Assembly: GCF_003853645.1 (NCBI RefSeq) | Contig: NZ_QTPO01000028.1 | Span: 45,155-109,154, forward strand | Length of the DNA stretch: 64,000 nucleotides | DNA from: Burkholderia sp. Bp9143 | GTDB taxonomy: Bacteria; Pseudomonadota; Gammaproteobacteria; Burkholderiales; Burkholderiaceae | Reading direction: 5' to 3' | Shown here: positions 55,244 to 64,000 of the stretch, in pieces | Layout: every line of letters begins with the position of its first letter | Position numbering within the stretch: position 1 is the first letter of the stretch | Notes under the pieces: model-generated | What the model was told of the DNA's origin: nothing | Databases searched by the model: none | The model's input: the letters and a program-made list of their open reading frames with translations, nothing else | Made by a program: the position numbers and the translations under genes

Positions 55244-56425
55244 TCAGACGATCTTGCGCGATCGCAAATCGGCAACCTCGTGTGCGTCCAGTCCGATGCC
55301 GGCGAGAATTTCATCGGTATGCTCGCCGGTCAGCGGTGGTCGCGTATGGATCTCCGGCGGCGTGCGCGACAGCGACACCGGCGTGGCGAAGATGGGCACC
55401 TTCTTCGGCGCACCGGGATAGTCCATCCAGCGGATCACGTCGGCCGCCTTGATGGTTTCGTCTTCCAGTGCCTGGCGTGGCGAATTGACGGGGCTGGCCG
55501 GGATGCGCGCCTGCTCCAGTTCGCCCAGCGCATCGGCGAGCGTCTTGTCTGCGCACCATTCGCTCATGAGTTCGCTCAGGAACGCACCGTTCTCGCCGCG
55601 CAGCCTATCGTCGGCAAAGCGCGGATCGTCGAGGAGTTCCGGTCGGCCCATGAGTTGTGTCCACCGCTTGAACATCGGACGGCCGATGACCTGGGTGATG
55701 AACCAGCCGTCCGTCGCCTTGAAGATGTCGGACGGCGCATAGCCGGACGCGCGGTTCAGCGTGGCCTGGCGATCCAGCCCGAGCAACGCTTCCTCGATCA
55801 GCGCGCCGCTGGCCATGTTCAGTCCGGTGCACAGCAGCGACGCGCTGACTTCCTGTCCCATGCCGCTGCGCTGGCGTTCGTAGAGTGCCAGCATGACGCC
55901 GAGCGCGCACGAGAACGCCGTGGCGAAGTCGACCACCGGAACCATGGCCTTTTGCGGCCGATCTGGCGTACCTGCGATGTACACCGCGCCGCTCAGTGCC
56001 TGGCCGACGCCATCGAAACCCACGCGGTCGCGCACGGCTTCGCTGTTGCCGAATGCATTGGACGCAACGAGGATGATGTCGGGTTTGATCGCGCACAGGC
56101 TGTCGTAGTCGAGCCCGAGACTCTTGAGCGTGCGGGGCGGCATGTTGGCGATCACCACGTCGGCATCGACGACCAGCTTTCGCACGATATCGCGCCCCTC
56201 GGGGCTGTCGAGATCGAGCGTCATCGAGCGCTTGTTGCGGTTGACCTGCAAGAACAGCGCGCCTTCGCCGTGTTCGGTCACGGGTACGATATATCGATCC
56301 TCGCCGCCGCCGACGCGATCGATGCGGATCACGTCCGCACCATAGTCGGCCAGCAGCGCCGAGCAGAACGGCCCGGCGATGAAGCGTCCGAAATCGAGGA
56401 CCTTGATGCCTTCGAGTACTTTCAT
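55244..56425 (-). CDS. Family III acyl-CoA transferase (CaiB/BaiF)
   Basis: The 393-residue protein has the family III CoA-transferase start LEGIKVLDFGRFIAGPFCSALLADYGADVIRID, followed by NRNKRSMTLDLDSPEGRDIV and the stretch SAVDFATAF. These enzymes move CoA between carboxylates through an enzyme-bound aspartyl-CoA. It is the last gene of the minus-strand cluster, 18 bp after the acyl-CoA synthetase. It would activate the carboxylic substrate of the pathway, acting as an alternative to the synthetase. Confidence 0.9.
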   Translation of the reverse strand: MKVLEGIKVLDFGRFIAGPFCSALLADYGADVIRIDRVGGGEDRYIVPVTEHGEGALFLQVNRNKRSMTLDLDSPEGRDIVRKLVVDADVVIANMPPRTLKSLGLDYDSLCAIKPDIILVASNAFGNSEAVRDRVGFDGVGQALSGAVYIAGTPDRPQKAMVPVVDFATAFSCALGVMLALYERQRSGMGQEVSASLLCTGLNMASGALIEEALLGLDRQATLNRASGYAPSDIFKATDGWFITQVIGRPMFKRWTQLMGRPELLDDPRFADDRLRGENGAFLSELMSEWCADKTLADALGELEQARIPASPVNSPRQALEDETIKAADVIRWMDYPGAPKKVPIFATPVSLSRTPPEIHTRPPLTGEHTDEILAGIGLDAHEVADLRSRKIV

Positions 56426-56443
56426 GTTTCGTGTGCGGTTGAG

Positions 56444-58396
56444 TCAGGCGGAGGTCGCGGCAGCGCGCACTTCGTCGAGCGCGCCGGGATTGTCGAGTGA
56501 CGACAGGTCGCCCGGGGGCTGCCCGCAGTACACGCTACGGATCACGCGCCGCATGATCTTGGAGCTACGCGTCTTCGGCAGTTGCGCGACCACATGTACG
56601 CGGCCCGGCCGGAACGGGCGACCGAGACGCTTGTCGACGTGGCCGGACACGATAGCCTCCAGATCCGTACCCGTGCCACCGGCGCCAGGCTTGGGCACGA
56701 CGAACACGACGAGTTTCTGCCCCTTGTCCGCATCGGCGACGCCGATCGCGGCCGCCTCGGCCACGTCCGGCAGTTCCAGCACGACTTCCTCGACCTCGGC
56801 CGGCCCCAGGCGCTTGCCGGCAACTTTGAGCGTGTCGTCGGAACGGCCCATCATGAAGTAGTTGCCATCGGACGTGCGCAGCGCCAGGTCGCCATGGACC
56901 CAGATGCCGGGGATGGTTTGCCAGTAGGTTTCCAGGTAGCGTTCGTCGTCGCGCCAGAACGACTGCGTCATGCCGACGAACGGCGCACGGATCGCGAGCT
57001 CGCCGATTTCGCTGGTCACGCTCTGGCCGTCGCCATTCACCACATCGGCGGCCACGCCGGGCGAGACGGTGTTGAAGCCGCTCGGCGGAATCGGCCGGAT
57101 CGGGACGCTGGCGAGCAGCGCGCCCGACGCCTCGGTGCCGCCCGTGTAGTTGATGACGGGCGCCGTGCCGTCGCCGAAGCGCTGCAGGAACCAGTTGAAA
57201 TGCTCGGGCGCGATGCCTTCGCCCGCCGTGATCAGCAATCGGACGGTGGAGCGATCGCCCGCGAGCGCGAGCGCCTCGTGGCTGGCCATCCCGCGGATCA
57301 GCGTGGGCGCCGATCCGAAGTGCGTGACGCGGTGACGTTCCACCACGCGCGACATGCGCGACCAGTCGGGGTAGTCGGGCGCGCCGTCGTAGCACACCAG
57401 CGTCGCGCCCCGCAGCAGCGCGCAGCCGAGCACCAGCGTGCCCGCGATCCAGCCCATGTCGGCGGGCCAGCAGTAGACGTCGCCGGGATGCACGTCGAAG
57501 TGAACCAGCGAATCGTGCGCGATCTTGATCGGGAAGCTGCCGTGCGTATGCACCACGCCTTTGGGCTTGCCCGTGGTGCCCGACGTATAGATCACCATGA
57601 ACGGCGTATCGGGCGTGACGGACACCGGCGGGACGCCCTGACCCTGTCCGGCGCTCGCCGTTTCCTGCCAGTCGAGGTCGCGCGCGTCCTGAGCGGTGTC
57701 GTCTTCGCCGCGCTTCCAGATCACGTGTTCGAGCAACGGCAGTTGGCGCCATGCGTCGCGCAGCGCGCCCTGTACATCCACGCGCTTGGTTCTGCGCGAG
57801 AAGCCGGTGGATGCGATCACGATGCGCGCCTCGGCAGCCGACAGACGCGCCACGATTGCATCGACCCCGAAGCCGCTGAACAACGGCACGACCAGCGCGC
57901 CGAGATGTACGATGGCCAGCAACGAGACGGTCGCCTCGACGCCGTTCTCCATCAGCAGGCCGACGCGGTCGCCCTGTTTGACACCACGCCGCACGAGTCC
58001 TGCGGCGAAATCGCTGACGCGCTGCTCCAGCTCCGCGTAGGTCAGCTCGCTTACGCTGCCGTCTTCCCGCTCGGCGACAACGGCCTTTTGTTGCGCAGTG
58101 GCGGGGTTGCGCGCCCAGCCATAGATGGTGTTGACCCAGTTGAGTTTGCCGCCGGGGAACCAGCTCGGAAACTGCGGGCCGCGCGACAGGTCAGCGTAGC
58201 CTGTCGGCAGTGCGTCCCATGCGATTGCGCATTCGTCCATCACCGTCGTCCAGTAGCGCTCCGGCTCCGCGATCGACACACGCATCAGTTCTTCATACGA
58301 CGGCACGCCCAATGCGTGCATCAGTTTCACGATGCCGGCGTGCTGCAGCTCGCGCTGGCCGGGTTGCCACACCTGGCCGGATTCATGGTTGCTCAT
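56444..58396 (-). CDS. Acyl-CoA (acetyl-CoA synthetase-like) ligase
   Basis: The 650-residue protein belongs to the ANL adenylating family. The P-loop is MVIYTSGTTGKPKGVVHTHG, followed by FGSAPTLIRG and the A8 region GKRLGPAEVEEVVLELP, with the invariant lysine near KTRSSKIMRR. Length and the ACS-like N-terminus (YWTTVMDECAIAWD) put it nearest acetyl- or propionyl-CoA synthetase-type ligases. It is 15 bp downstream of the thiolase gene. It should activate the acid entering the pathway, with ATP and CoA. Confidence 0.9.
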   Translation of the reverse strand: MSNHESGQVWQPGQRELQHAGIVKLMHALGVPSYEELMRVSIAEPERYWTTVMDECAIAWDALPTGYADLSRGPQFPSWFPGGKLNWVNTIYGWARNPATAQQKAVVAEREDGSVSELTYAELEQRVSDFAAGLVRRGVKQGDRVGLLMENGVEATVSLLAIVHLGALVVPLFSGFGVDAIVARLSAAEARIVIASTGFSRRTKRVDVQGALRDAWRQLPLLEHVIWKRGEDDTAQDARDLDWQETASAGQGQGVPPVSVTPDTPFMVIYTSGTTGKPKGVVHTHGSFPIKIAHDSLVHFDVHPGDVYCWPADMGWIAGTLVLGCALLRGATLVCYDGAPDYPDWSRMSRVVERHRVTHFGSAPTLIRGMASHEALALAGDRSTVRLLITAGEGIAPEHFNWFLQRFGDGTAPVINYTGGTEASGALLASVPIRPIPPSGFNTVSPGVAADVVNGDGQSVTSEIGELAIRAPFVGMTQSFWRDDERYLETYWQTIPGIWVHGDLALRTSDGNYFMMGRSDDTLKVAGKRLGPAEVEEVVLELPDVAEAAAIGVADADKGQKLVVFVVPKPGAGGTGTDLEAIVSGHVDKRLGRPFRPGRVHVVAQLPKTRSSKIMRRVIRSVYCGQPPGDLSSLDNPGALDEVRAAATSA

Positions 58397-58411
58397 GATC
58401 GGTCTCCTGCC

Positions 58412-59617
58412 TTATGCGCGCTCGACAATCATCGCGATGCCCTGGCCGCCGCCGATGCACATCGTTTCAAGGCCGTAGCGGACCTTGCGGCGCTGCATTT
58501 CGTGCAGCAGCGTGCTCATGATGCGGACACCCGTCGCGCCCACGGGGTGGCCCAGCGAGATGCCGGAGCCGTTCACGTTGAGCCGGTCGTCCAGTGCATC
58601 CATGGAGCTGCCCCAGCCCTTGACGCACGCCAGCGCCTGGCACGCGAACGCTTCGTTGAGCTCGATCAGGTCCATCTGGTCGAACGTCAGGCCAGTGCGT
58701 GACAGCACCTTCTGCACGGCAGGCACCGGACCAATGCCCATGCGGGCCGGATCGCAGCCGGCGGCGGCCCAGCCGACCAGCCAGCCGATCGGCGTCAGGC
58801 CGAGTTCGTCGAGCTTGTCCTCGGCCACGATCAGGCAGGCGGCGGCCGCGTCGTTCTGCTGGCACGCATTGCCGGCCGTGACGACGCCGTCCTTCATGAT
58901 CGTACGCAGCTTCGCGAGGCTTTCCAGTGTGGTTTCGCCGCGCACGCCTTCGTCCTGTTTGACGATCAGCGCATCGCCCTTGCGCTGCGGCACGGCGACG
59001 GGGACGATCTCCGCGTCGAAATGCCCGGCCTGCTGTGCGGCGGCGGCGCGCTGGTGGCTTCGCGCGGCGAAGCGGTCGGACGCGTCCCGCGTGATGTCGT
59101 ATTCGCGCGCCAGCGTCTCGGCGGTTTCGATCATGCCGCTGATACGGCCGAAGCGGCTTTCCGGTTGCGAGCGTTCACGGCCACGGTCGAGCCGGTCGTG
59201 CATCGTGACCGAGCCCGCCCGCTTGCCCCAGCGCATGTCGGTGGTATAGAACTCGACGTTGCTCATGCTTTCGACGCCGCCGGCCATCACCACGTCGGCC
59301 GCGCCGGTCTGCACCATCATGGCTGCCGTGGCGAGTGCCTGGACGCCGCCGCCGCAGCGCCGGTCCAACTGCATGCCAGCCACTTCGATCGGAAAACCCG
59401 CCTGCAGCGCGACCCAGCGCCCGGTGCACGGCGTTTCGCCGCTCGCATAGCTTTGCGCGAACACGACGTCGTCGATGCGTGCGGGATCGAGCCCGGTACG
59501 CTCAACGACGGCGCGCGCGACGGTCGCGCCGAGTTCCTCCACGGGAACGCCCTTCAACGCTCCGCCAAACGCGCCCACGGGGGTGCGCAGCGGGGAGACG
59601 ATGGCTGCTCGTTTCAT
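58412..59617 (-). CDS. Acetyl-CoA acetyltransferase (thiolase)
   Basis: The 401-residue thiolase has its nucleophile C88 in LDRRCGGGVQALA, the conserved NEAFACQALA near residue 330, GHPVGATG and the C-terminal CIGGGQGIAM active cysteine. It cleaves a 3-ketoacyl-CoA to a shorter acyl-CoA and acetyl-CoA, or the reverse. Start: ATG 59617 follows AGAGG at a fair distance. It lies 92 bp after the dehydrogenase stop and 15 bp before the ligase gene. Confidence 0.93.
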   Translation of the reverse strand: MKRAAIVSPLRTPVGAFGGALKGVPVEELGATVARAVVERTGLDPARIDDVVFAQSYASGETPCTGRWVALQAGFPIEVAGMQLDRRCGGGVQALATAAMMVQTGAADVVMAGGVESMSNVEFYTTDMRWGKRAGSVTMHDRLDRGRERSQPESRFGRISGMIETAETLAREYDITRDASDRFAARSHQRAAAAQQAGHFDAEIVPVAVPQRKGDALIVKQDEGVRGETTLESLAKLRTIMKDGVVTAGNACQQNDAAAACLIVAEDKLDELGLTPIGWLVGWAAAGCDPARMGIGPVPAVQKVLSRTGLTFDQMDLIELNEAFACQALACVKGWGSSMDALDDRLNVNGSGISLGHPVGATGVRIMSTLLHEMQRRKVRYGLETMCIGGGQGIAMIVERA

Positions 59618-59709
59618 TTCGAATGCCTCTTGAATGTCATCAATATTCAGCCACCCTCGCTCGCGTGTCACGCGGCGGCAGCCATGTTCGTTGCAATGCC
59701 GTCGCCGGA

Positions 59710-60459
59710 TCAGCCGTAGCGTCCACCCGTGACGTGCAGCACTTCGCCGCTGATGAAGCCTGCACGCTCACTGGCAAGGAAAGCCACCGCGTCGGCGATA
59801 TCGTCCGGACGCCCGACGCGCTTGATCGGCTGCGCGGCCACGGCGCGTTCCTTGATCGTTTCGTAGGTCGGCAGCGCTTGCACCATTTCCGTTTCCATGA
59901 AGCCCGGCGCGACGCAGTTTGCCGTGATCCCGTAGCGGCCTTCCTCCATCGACAGCGCTTTGGCCATGCCGATCAGGCCGGCCTTCGCAGCCGAGTAGTT
60001 GGCCTGCGTGGGATTGCCCAGATAGGCGCGCGAGCTGATGTTGATCAGCCGGCCCCAGCCCTGCTCGATGAAATGCGGCATGACGGCCCGCGCGGCCAGG
60101 AATGCGCCCTTGAGCATGACGTTCATGACGAAATCCCAGTCGTCTTCGCTCATCTTCACCAGGTACTTGTCGCGCGGTGCACCGGCGTTGTTCACGAGGA
60201 TGTGCACGCCACCGAAATGCTCGATCGTTTGGTCGACGAGGCGCTGGACGTCGGCTTCCCGCGTAATGTCGCCTACGATGCAGTGCGCGGCCAGGCCGTC
60301 GTCCTGCAGCGCCTTGGCCGTGGCTTGCGCCAGTTCGGCATTGATGTCGGTGATGACGACGCTCGCCCCTTCCAGTGCGAGCCGGCGCGCGGTGGCGGCG
60401 CCCAGGCCGCGAGCCGAGCCCGTGACGATGGCAACTTTGCCGGTCAAACCCAGATCCAT
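59710..60459 (-). CDS. Short-chain dehydrogenase (FabG-like 3-hydroxyacyl dehydrogenase)
   Basis: The 249-residue SDR has the cofactor motif TGSARGLG (14-21), NNAG (90-93), catalytic Y155/K159 in YSAAK and serine 142/143. It should interconvert 3-hydroxyacyl-CoA (or acyl-carrier protein) and 3-ketoacyl forms with NAD(P). In this cluster it supplies the thiolase with its ketone substrate, acting after the hydratase. It is 24 bp after the MaoC gene. Confidence 0.92.
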   Translation of the reverse strand: MDLGLTGKVAIVTGSARGLGAATARRLALEGASVVITDINAELAQATAKALQDDGLAAHCIVGDITREADVQRLVDQTIEHFGGVHILVNNAGAPRDKYLVKMSEDDWDFVMNVMLKGAFLAARAVMPHFIEQGWGRLINISSRAYLGNPTQANYSAAKAGLIGMAKALSMEEGRYGITANCVAPGFMETEMVQALPTYETIKERAVAAQPIKRVGRPDDIADAVAFLASERAGFISGEVLHVTGGRYG

Positions 60460-60483
60460 GTGTGTCTCCTGAAGAATTGCGTT

Positions 60484-61359
60484 TCAGCGCAGATCGACCC
60501 GCGCGTTGGTCAAAACCACCACGTTGCGCTCCATGGCCGTGACGCGCAGTGAAACCGTGTTGCCGCGTACCCACATCTCGGTGCGCAGCGTATCGCCCGG
60601 CCAGGCCGGCGCGGTGAAGCGGACGCGCATGCCTGCAAAGCGTGTGTCGTCGTAGGCGAGCACCGCACGCAGCACGGCATGCGCTGCGACGCCCATCAAG
60701 GCCATGCCGTGCAAAATGGGGCGGGGAAACCCTGCCGCAGAGGCCACGGCCGGATCGGCGTGCAACGGATTCAGGTCGCCGCTCAATCGGTAGATCAGTG
60801 CCAGTTGCGCTGGGGTGGCCAACTCGCACACACAGTCCGGCGCTCCGTCAGGCATCGCGTGCGGTGTCGGCAGGGCGTCGGCGCTACCGCCTTCGCCGAA
60901 CCCGCCATCGCCGCGCAACAGGCTCAGCTGGACGACGGTGGCGAGCAGGTTTCCCGTCTCGGCATCGGCGATGTCGCGCGTCTGCTGGAGAAACGCACCT
61001 TTGTTTTCCCCTTTGTCCCACAGACCGGTGATGCGCGTCGTGCCCGTGACGCGGCCGCTGGCCGGTAGGGGCGCGTGAATCCTGATTTCCTGCTCCGCGT
61101 GCAGGATCTTTTGCCAGGTGATGCCCGTGTCCGGTTCGCGTGCCCAGAAGCCCGGATACGCGAGCACGTTCGCCATGGTCGGCAGCGCACGTAGCGAACC
61201 ACCATCCCTGCCTTCGTAGACGTAACGCAATTGCCCCGCATCGAGCGGGTCGGCGCCGAGGCCCAGGCCGAGCGCGTAGAGCTGGGTGTCGCGCAGCGAG
61301 TACGCATGCTCGATGGACGGGAACGGGCGAGACAGCAAATGATCGGGCTGGAGCGGCAT
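60484..61359 (-). CDS. MaoC-like enoyl-CoA hydratase (double hot-dog)
   Basis: The 291-residue protein resembles the peroxisomal-type hydratase 2. The catalytic motif is in YRLSGDLNPLHADPAVASAA followed by FPRPILHGM. An N-terminal hot-dog fold is degenerate, with the active one at the C-terminus. It hydrates enoyl-CoA to 3-hydroxyacyl-CoA. It is the first gene of the minus-strand cluster; its start lies 242 bp from the divergent acyl-CoA dehydrogenase. Confidence 0.9.
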   Translation of the reverse strand: MPLQPDHLLSRPFPSIEHAYSLRDTQLYALGLGLGADPLDAGQLRYVYEGRDGGSLRALPTMANVLAYPGFWAREPDTGITWQKILHAEQEIRIHAPLPASGRVTGTTRITGLWDKGENKGAFLQQTRDIADAETGNLLATVVQLSLLRGDGGFGEGGSADALPTPHAMPDGAPDCVCELATPAQLALIYRLSGDLNPLHADPAVASAAGFPRPILHGMALMGVAAHAVLRAVLAYDDTRFAGMRVRFTAPAWPGDTLRTEMWVRGNTVSLRVTAMERNVVVLTNARVDLR

Positions 61360-61601
61360 GGTCGACGTAACGGCAGTTGATTCGAGCGCTTACGATGGAA
61401 CCGGCTCAAACGGCGGTCAACGGATTACCTGACGTTGTTCCGTACCTTGGCAGGAGCTGCCGTACCTCTCGTGGCCAATCGCCAATGCCAGCCTTGTCGT
61501 GGCACTTTCATTCTGCGGAACGTTTTCGATGGATCGGTTGTATCGCGTTGTTGGCCGGCGCAGGATCGGAGCATGTTCATCCTTTCATCTGGCGTACCGA
61601 C

Positions 61602-62753
61602 ATGATTCGCGATCAAGAAACGCTCAACGGCCTGCTCGAGTCCATCGCCCGCTTCGTACGCGAGCGACTCATGCCTAATGAGGAACTCGTTGCAGAAACC
61701 GACGAGATTCCCGACGACATCGTCGCCGACATGAAGGCGATGGGCCTGTTCGGTCTCACCATTCCGGAACGCTTCGGCGGTCTGGAGCTGACCATGGAAG
61801 AGGAGGTGCTGGCGGTGTTCGAACTGTGCCGCGCGTCGCCGGTATTTCGGTCGTTGCTGGGCACCACTGTGGGCATCGGTTCGCAGGGCATCCTGTTCGA
61901 CGGCACGCCCGAGCAACAGGAGAAATACTTGCCGCGACTCGCGACTGGCGAGCTGATCGCGTCCTTCGCACTGACCGAACCGGAAGCGGGCTCCGACGCG
62001 GCATCGCTTCGCACCACGGCGATCCGGGATGGTGATGACTACGTGGTCAACGGCACCAAGCGCTTCATCACGAACGCGCCTCATGCGGGCATCTTCACGC
62101 TGATGGCCCGCACCAATCCGGACGACAAAGGCTCGGGCGGCATTTCGGCGTTCATCGTCGATGCAAAGACGCCTGGCATCAGTTTCGGCAAGCGCGACAA
62201 AAAAATGGGGCAGAAAGGTGCCCATACGTGCGACGTGATCTTCGACGGTGTGCGCGTGCCGGCGGCGAACCTGATCGGCGGGAAGGAAGGGCAGGGTTTC
62301 AAGACGGCGATGAAAGTGCTGGACAAGGGCCGCATCCACATCGCCGCGGTATGCGTGGCCGTGGCCGAGCGAATGCTGTCGATGGCGTTGTCCTATGCGA
62401 TGGAGCGCAAGCAGTTCGGCAAGCCGATCGCCGATTTCCAGCTCGTGCAAGCGATGCTGGCTGATAGCAAGGCTGAGATCTACGCGGCCCGCTGCATGGT
62501 GGTGGATGCCGCGCGCCGGCGCGACGACAAGCTTCCGGTCAGCACCGAGGCCTCGTGCGCGAAGCTGTTCGCGTCCGAGATGTGCGGTCGCGTGGCCGAT
62601 CGTGCGGTACAGATTTTCGGCGGTGCCGGCTACATGGCCGAATACGCGATCGAGCGTTTCTATCGCGATGTGCGCCTGTTCCGCATCTATGAGGGCACGA
62701 CCCAGATCCAGCAGGTGGTGATCGCCCGCAACATGGTTCGTGACGCTCAATGA
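61602..62753 (+). CDS. Acyl-CoA dehydrogenase
   Basis: The 383-residue flavoprotein has the family blocks FALTEPEAGSDAASLRTTA, QFGKPIADFQLVQAMLAD, FGGAGYMAEYAIERFYRD and the C-terminal RIYEGTTQIQ where the catalytic Glu lies in short/medium-chain members. It introduces the double bond into the acyl-CoA, with electrons to ETF. ATG 61602 was chosen because the upstream 75 residues are non-conserved. It is divergent from the MaoC operon and overlaps a downstream fragment by ATGA. Together these genes make a beta-oxidation-type spiral. Confidence 0.9.
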   Translation: MIRDQETLNGLLESIARFVRERLMPNEELVAETDEIPDDIVADMKAMGLFGLTIPERFGGLELTMEEEVLAVFELCRASPVFRSLLGTTVGIGSQGILFDGTPEQQEKYLPRLATGELIASFALTEPEAGSDAASLRTTAIRDGDDYVVNGTKRFITNAPHAGIFTLMARTNPDDKGSGGISAFIVDAKTPGISFGKRDKKMGQKGAHTCDVIFDGVRVPAANLIGGKEGQGFKTAMKVLDKGRIHIAAVCVAVAERMLSMALSYAMERKQFGKPIADFQLVQAMLADSKAEIYAARCMVVDAARRRDDKLPVSTEASCAKLFASEMCGRVADRAVQIFGGAGYMAEYAIERFYRDVRLFRIYEGTTQIQQVVIARNMVRDAQ

Positions 62754-62857
62754 AGCGCGATGTGGAGCGTGACTGCGAGATCGCGGCCGTGCATGTGAAG
62801 CCGGGTGAGCGCGTCGCGGCGAAGGATCTGCTGATCGAGCTGAAGGGAACCGTGTAA
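62750..62857 (+). pseudogene. Truncated C-terminus of a biotinyl (BCCP-like) domain
   Basis: A 35-residue frame overlapping the acyl-CoA dehydrogenase stop by ATGA reads MKRDVERDCEIAAVHVKPG and then ERVAAKDLLIEL. The second half matches the end of biotin carboxyl-carrier domains (VHVKPGDRVAAGDLLVEL-type). The rest of a carboxylase subunit is absent, so it is probably a remnant of an acyl-CoA carboxylase gene. It is too short to fold as a complete domain. Confidence 0.5.
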
Positions 62858-62948
62858 CGCTGGTGCGTTTGAAGGATCACGATTTCAGACGCATGTGGCT
62901 GTCTGTCGCGTACCTTTGATCGGATCGATTTGACTAGGGAATGATCGG

Positions 62949-63881
62949 TTGGACAAGCTTCAAGCAATGAAATTCTTCGTGCGCGTTGCCGAAGAGGGCA
63001 GCTTTACCGGCGCGGCAGAGCGTATGGGCGTGACGACCGCGCTCGTGTCGCGTGCGGTAGGTGGGCTCGAGACGCATCTGCGGACTCGGTTGATCAACCG
63101 AACGACGCGACGGGTCGCACTGACGGAAGCGGGGGAACGCTATCTGAGTCGGTGCGAGCAGATTCTCGCCGGCATCGATCTGGCTGAGGCGGAGGCCGCA
63201 GACGCGCATGCGAGGCCGGCTGGGCGCTTGCGAGTGCACGCGACACCGGGCTTCGGTCAAAGCTATGTATTGCCGGCCGTTTTGGCATATCGGCAATCCT
63301 ATCCGAACGTGTTGGTCGAGCTGACGCTGTCTCAGCATGTGCCGGACTTGATCGATGACGGCTATGACGTATCGTTGCAGTTGAGTGCGACCGACCTGCC
63401 GGATTCGGGGCTCGTGTCGAAGCGTCTCGGTGGGCTCAGCAGTGTGCTGTGCGCATCACAGGCCTATCTCGACGCACATGGCGTGCCGCTTGATACACAC
63501 ATGCTTACCGAACACGCTTGCCTGCAAATCGTCTCGTCCGTGTTCCCGAACAGCCACTGGCAATTGACCGGGCCGCAGGGCGACGTGAGGTTTGAACTGC
63601 CGCCGGCCAAACTCCGGGTCAATACGGCAGAGGCGCTGGCCGTTGCTTTACGCGCTGGCGCTGGCGTCGGCGCGTTGCCCATGTCGACGGCAGTGCCGAC
63701 ACTGCGAGGTGGCGGATTGGTGCGGGTGCTGCCCGACTACACGCTGCAGTCACTGACAGCCTACGCGCTCTATCCATCACGCCAGTATCTCGACGCGAAG
63801 ATCAGGACCTTCGTCGAGTCGTTGCAAGCATCGATTCCGATGGCCCTCGAAGCAGATATGGCCGCGCTCAAGGTGACATGA
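62949..63881 (+). CDS. LysR-family transcriptional regulator
   Basis: The 310-residue protein has an N-terminal LysR helix-turn-helix (AMKFFVRVAEEGSFTGAAERM, then GVTTALVSRAVGGLETHL) and an effector-binding domain. The likely start is TTG at 62949 (MDKLQAMKFF), a common start in this family; an ATG at 62967 is in frame. It stands next to the acyl-CoA cluster and reads away from it, and is the best candidate for its regulator. Confidence 0.87.
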   Translation: MDKLQAMKFFVRVAEEGSFTGAAERMGVTTALVSRAVGGLETHLRTRLINRTTRRVALTEAGERYLSRCEQILAGIDLAEAEAADAHARPAGRLRVHATPGFGQSYVLPAVLAYRQSYPNVLVELTLSQHVPDLIDDGYDVSLQLSATDLPDSGLVSKRLGGLSSVLCASQAYLDAHGVPLDTHMLTEHACLQIVSSVFPNSHWQLTGPQGDVRFELPPAKLRVNTAEALAVALRAGAGVGALPMSTAVPTLRGGGLVRVLPDYTLQSLTAYALYPSRQYLDAKIRTFVESLQASIPMALEADMAALKVT

Positions 63882-63889
63882 CGTTTCAA

Positions 63890-64000
63890 GCTAGCTCCGG
63901 AGATCACTCAACCGCCGGTAATTTGCAGTGGACTAGACTAAATCTGACAGTGGTTGGTTTTTCATGCTGGCGCGCATTGGCGCGGAGGGCGTAGCCCGTA
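63890..64000. other. Right edge: possible insertion sequence end
   Basis: The last 110 bases contain a stretch ending GGCGCGGAGGGCGTAGCCCG with a nearby CTGACAGTGG, which look like mobile-element flank sequence. The sequence ends here, so neither repeats nor a transposase can be confirmed. Confidence 0.25.

Overview
The window looks like a secondary (accessory) replicon of a Burkholderia, most probably of the Burkholderia cepacia complex. This rests on the very high GC content, Burkholderia-type codon use that leaves long spurious antisense frames open, two OmpC-type trimeric porins of the beta-proteobacterial family, and a gene content of lifestyle and catabolic functions without core ribosomal or tRNA genes. 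The species assignment is an inference; no rRNA or tRNA was seen.

Region 1 (1-8.5 kb): a Tat/lipoprotein acid phosphatase diverges from an FtsH-like membrane protease, and the space between holds a near-textbook Pho box promoter. Then come an OsmC-like peroxidase, trehalose-6-phosphate synthase (convergent with osmC) and a chemotaxis receptor behind a FliA-type promoter. Region 2 (8.5-15.6 kb): a ZnuD-like TonB-dependent receptor behind a perfect 23-bp Zur box, a seven-copy hexanucleotide array, a zinc alcohol dehydrogenase, a secreted six-Asp-box (sialidase-like) protein, and a hydrolase-marR operon with two palindromic operators 30 bp apart. Region 3 (15.9-22.9 kb): a six-gene minus-strand operon with two paralogous solute-binding proteins, an ABC permease-ATPase fusion, two flavin-dependent monooxygenases and a GNAT acetyltransferase, the layout of organosulfur or amino-acid-derived scavenging loci.

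Region 4 (23-36.3 kb): RdgC, an aspartoacylase/DoeB-like deacylase, an RMF-like small protein, a membrane GGDEF protein, a molybdenum hydroxylase operon (large subunit, 2Fe-2S subunit, triheme cytochrome c), a tiny glycine-rich lipoprotein, a membrane protein, a Pal-like lipoprotein and a porin. An operator upstream of the molybdenum operon has the same TATTTC-N6-GAAATA layout as the two marR operators 13 kb away, suggesting one regulator for both.

Region 5 (36.8-49.2 kb): one gene of 12.4 kb encodes a 4,120-residue protein with no signal peptide. It has a coiled-coil head, a glycine-rich hydrophobic segment, repeated His...Cys modules resembling caspase-like/CPD peptidases, a second hydrophobic cluster, an Ala/Ser/Thr/Pro linker and a C-terminal LysM domain. 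It is the most unusual object in the window and its function is unknown.

Region 6 (49.2-64 kb): an MHS-type transporter, a transposase remnant, a secreted lipase, a second porin, and an acyl-CoA catabolic cluster. The cluster runs MaoC hydratase, SDR dehydrogenase, thiolase, acyl-CoA synthetase and CoA transferase on the minus strand, with a divergent acyl-CoA dehydrogenase, a truncated biotinyl-domain fragment and a LysR regulator. IS-like debris at about 51.5 kb and at the right edge, and a 750-bp gene-poor stretch, suggest that this part is a transferred island.
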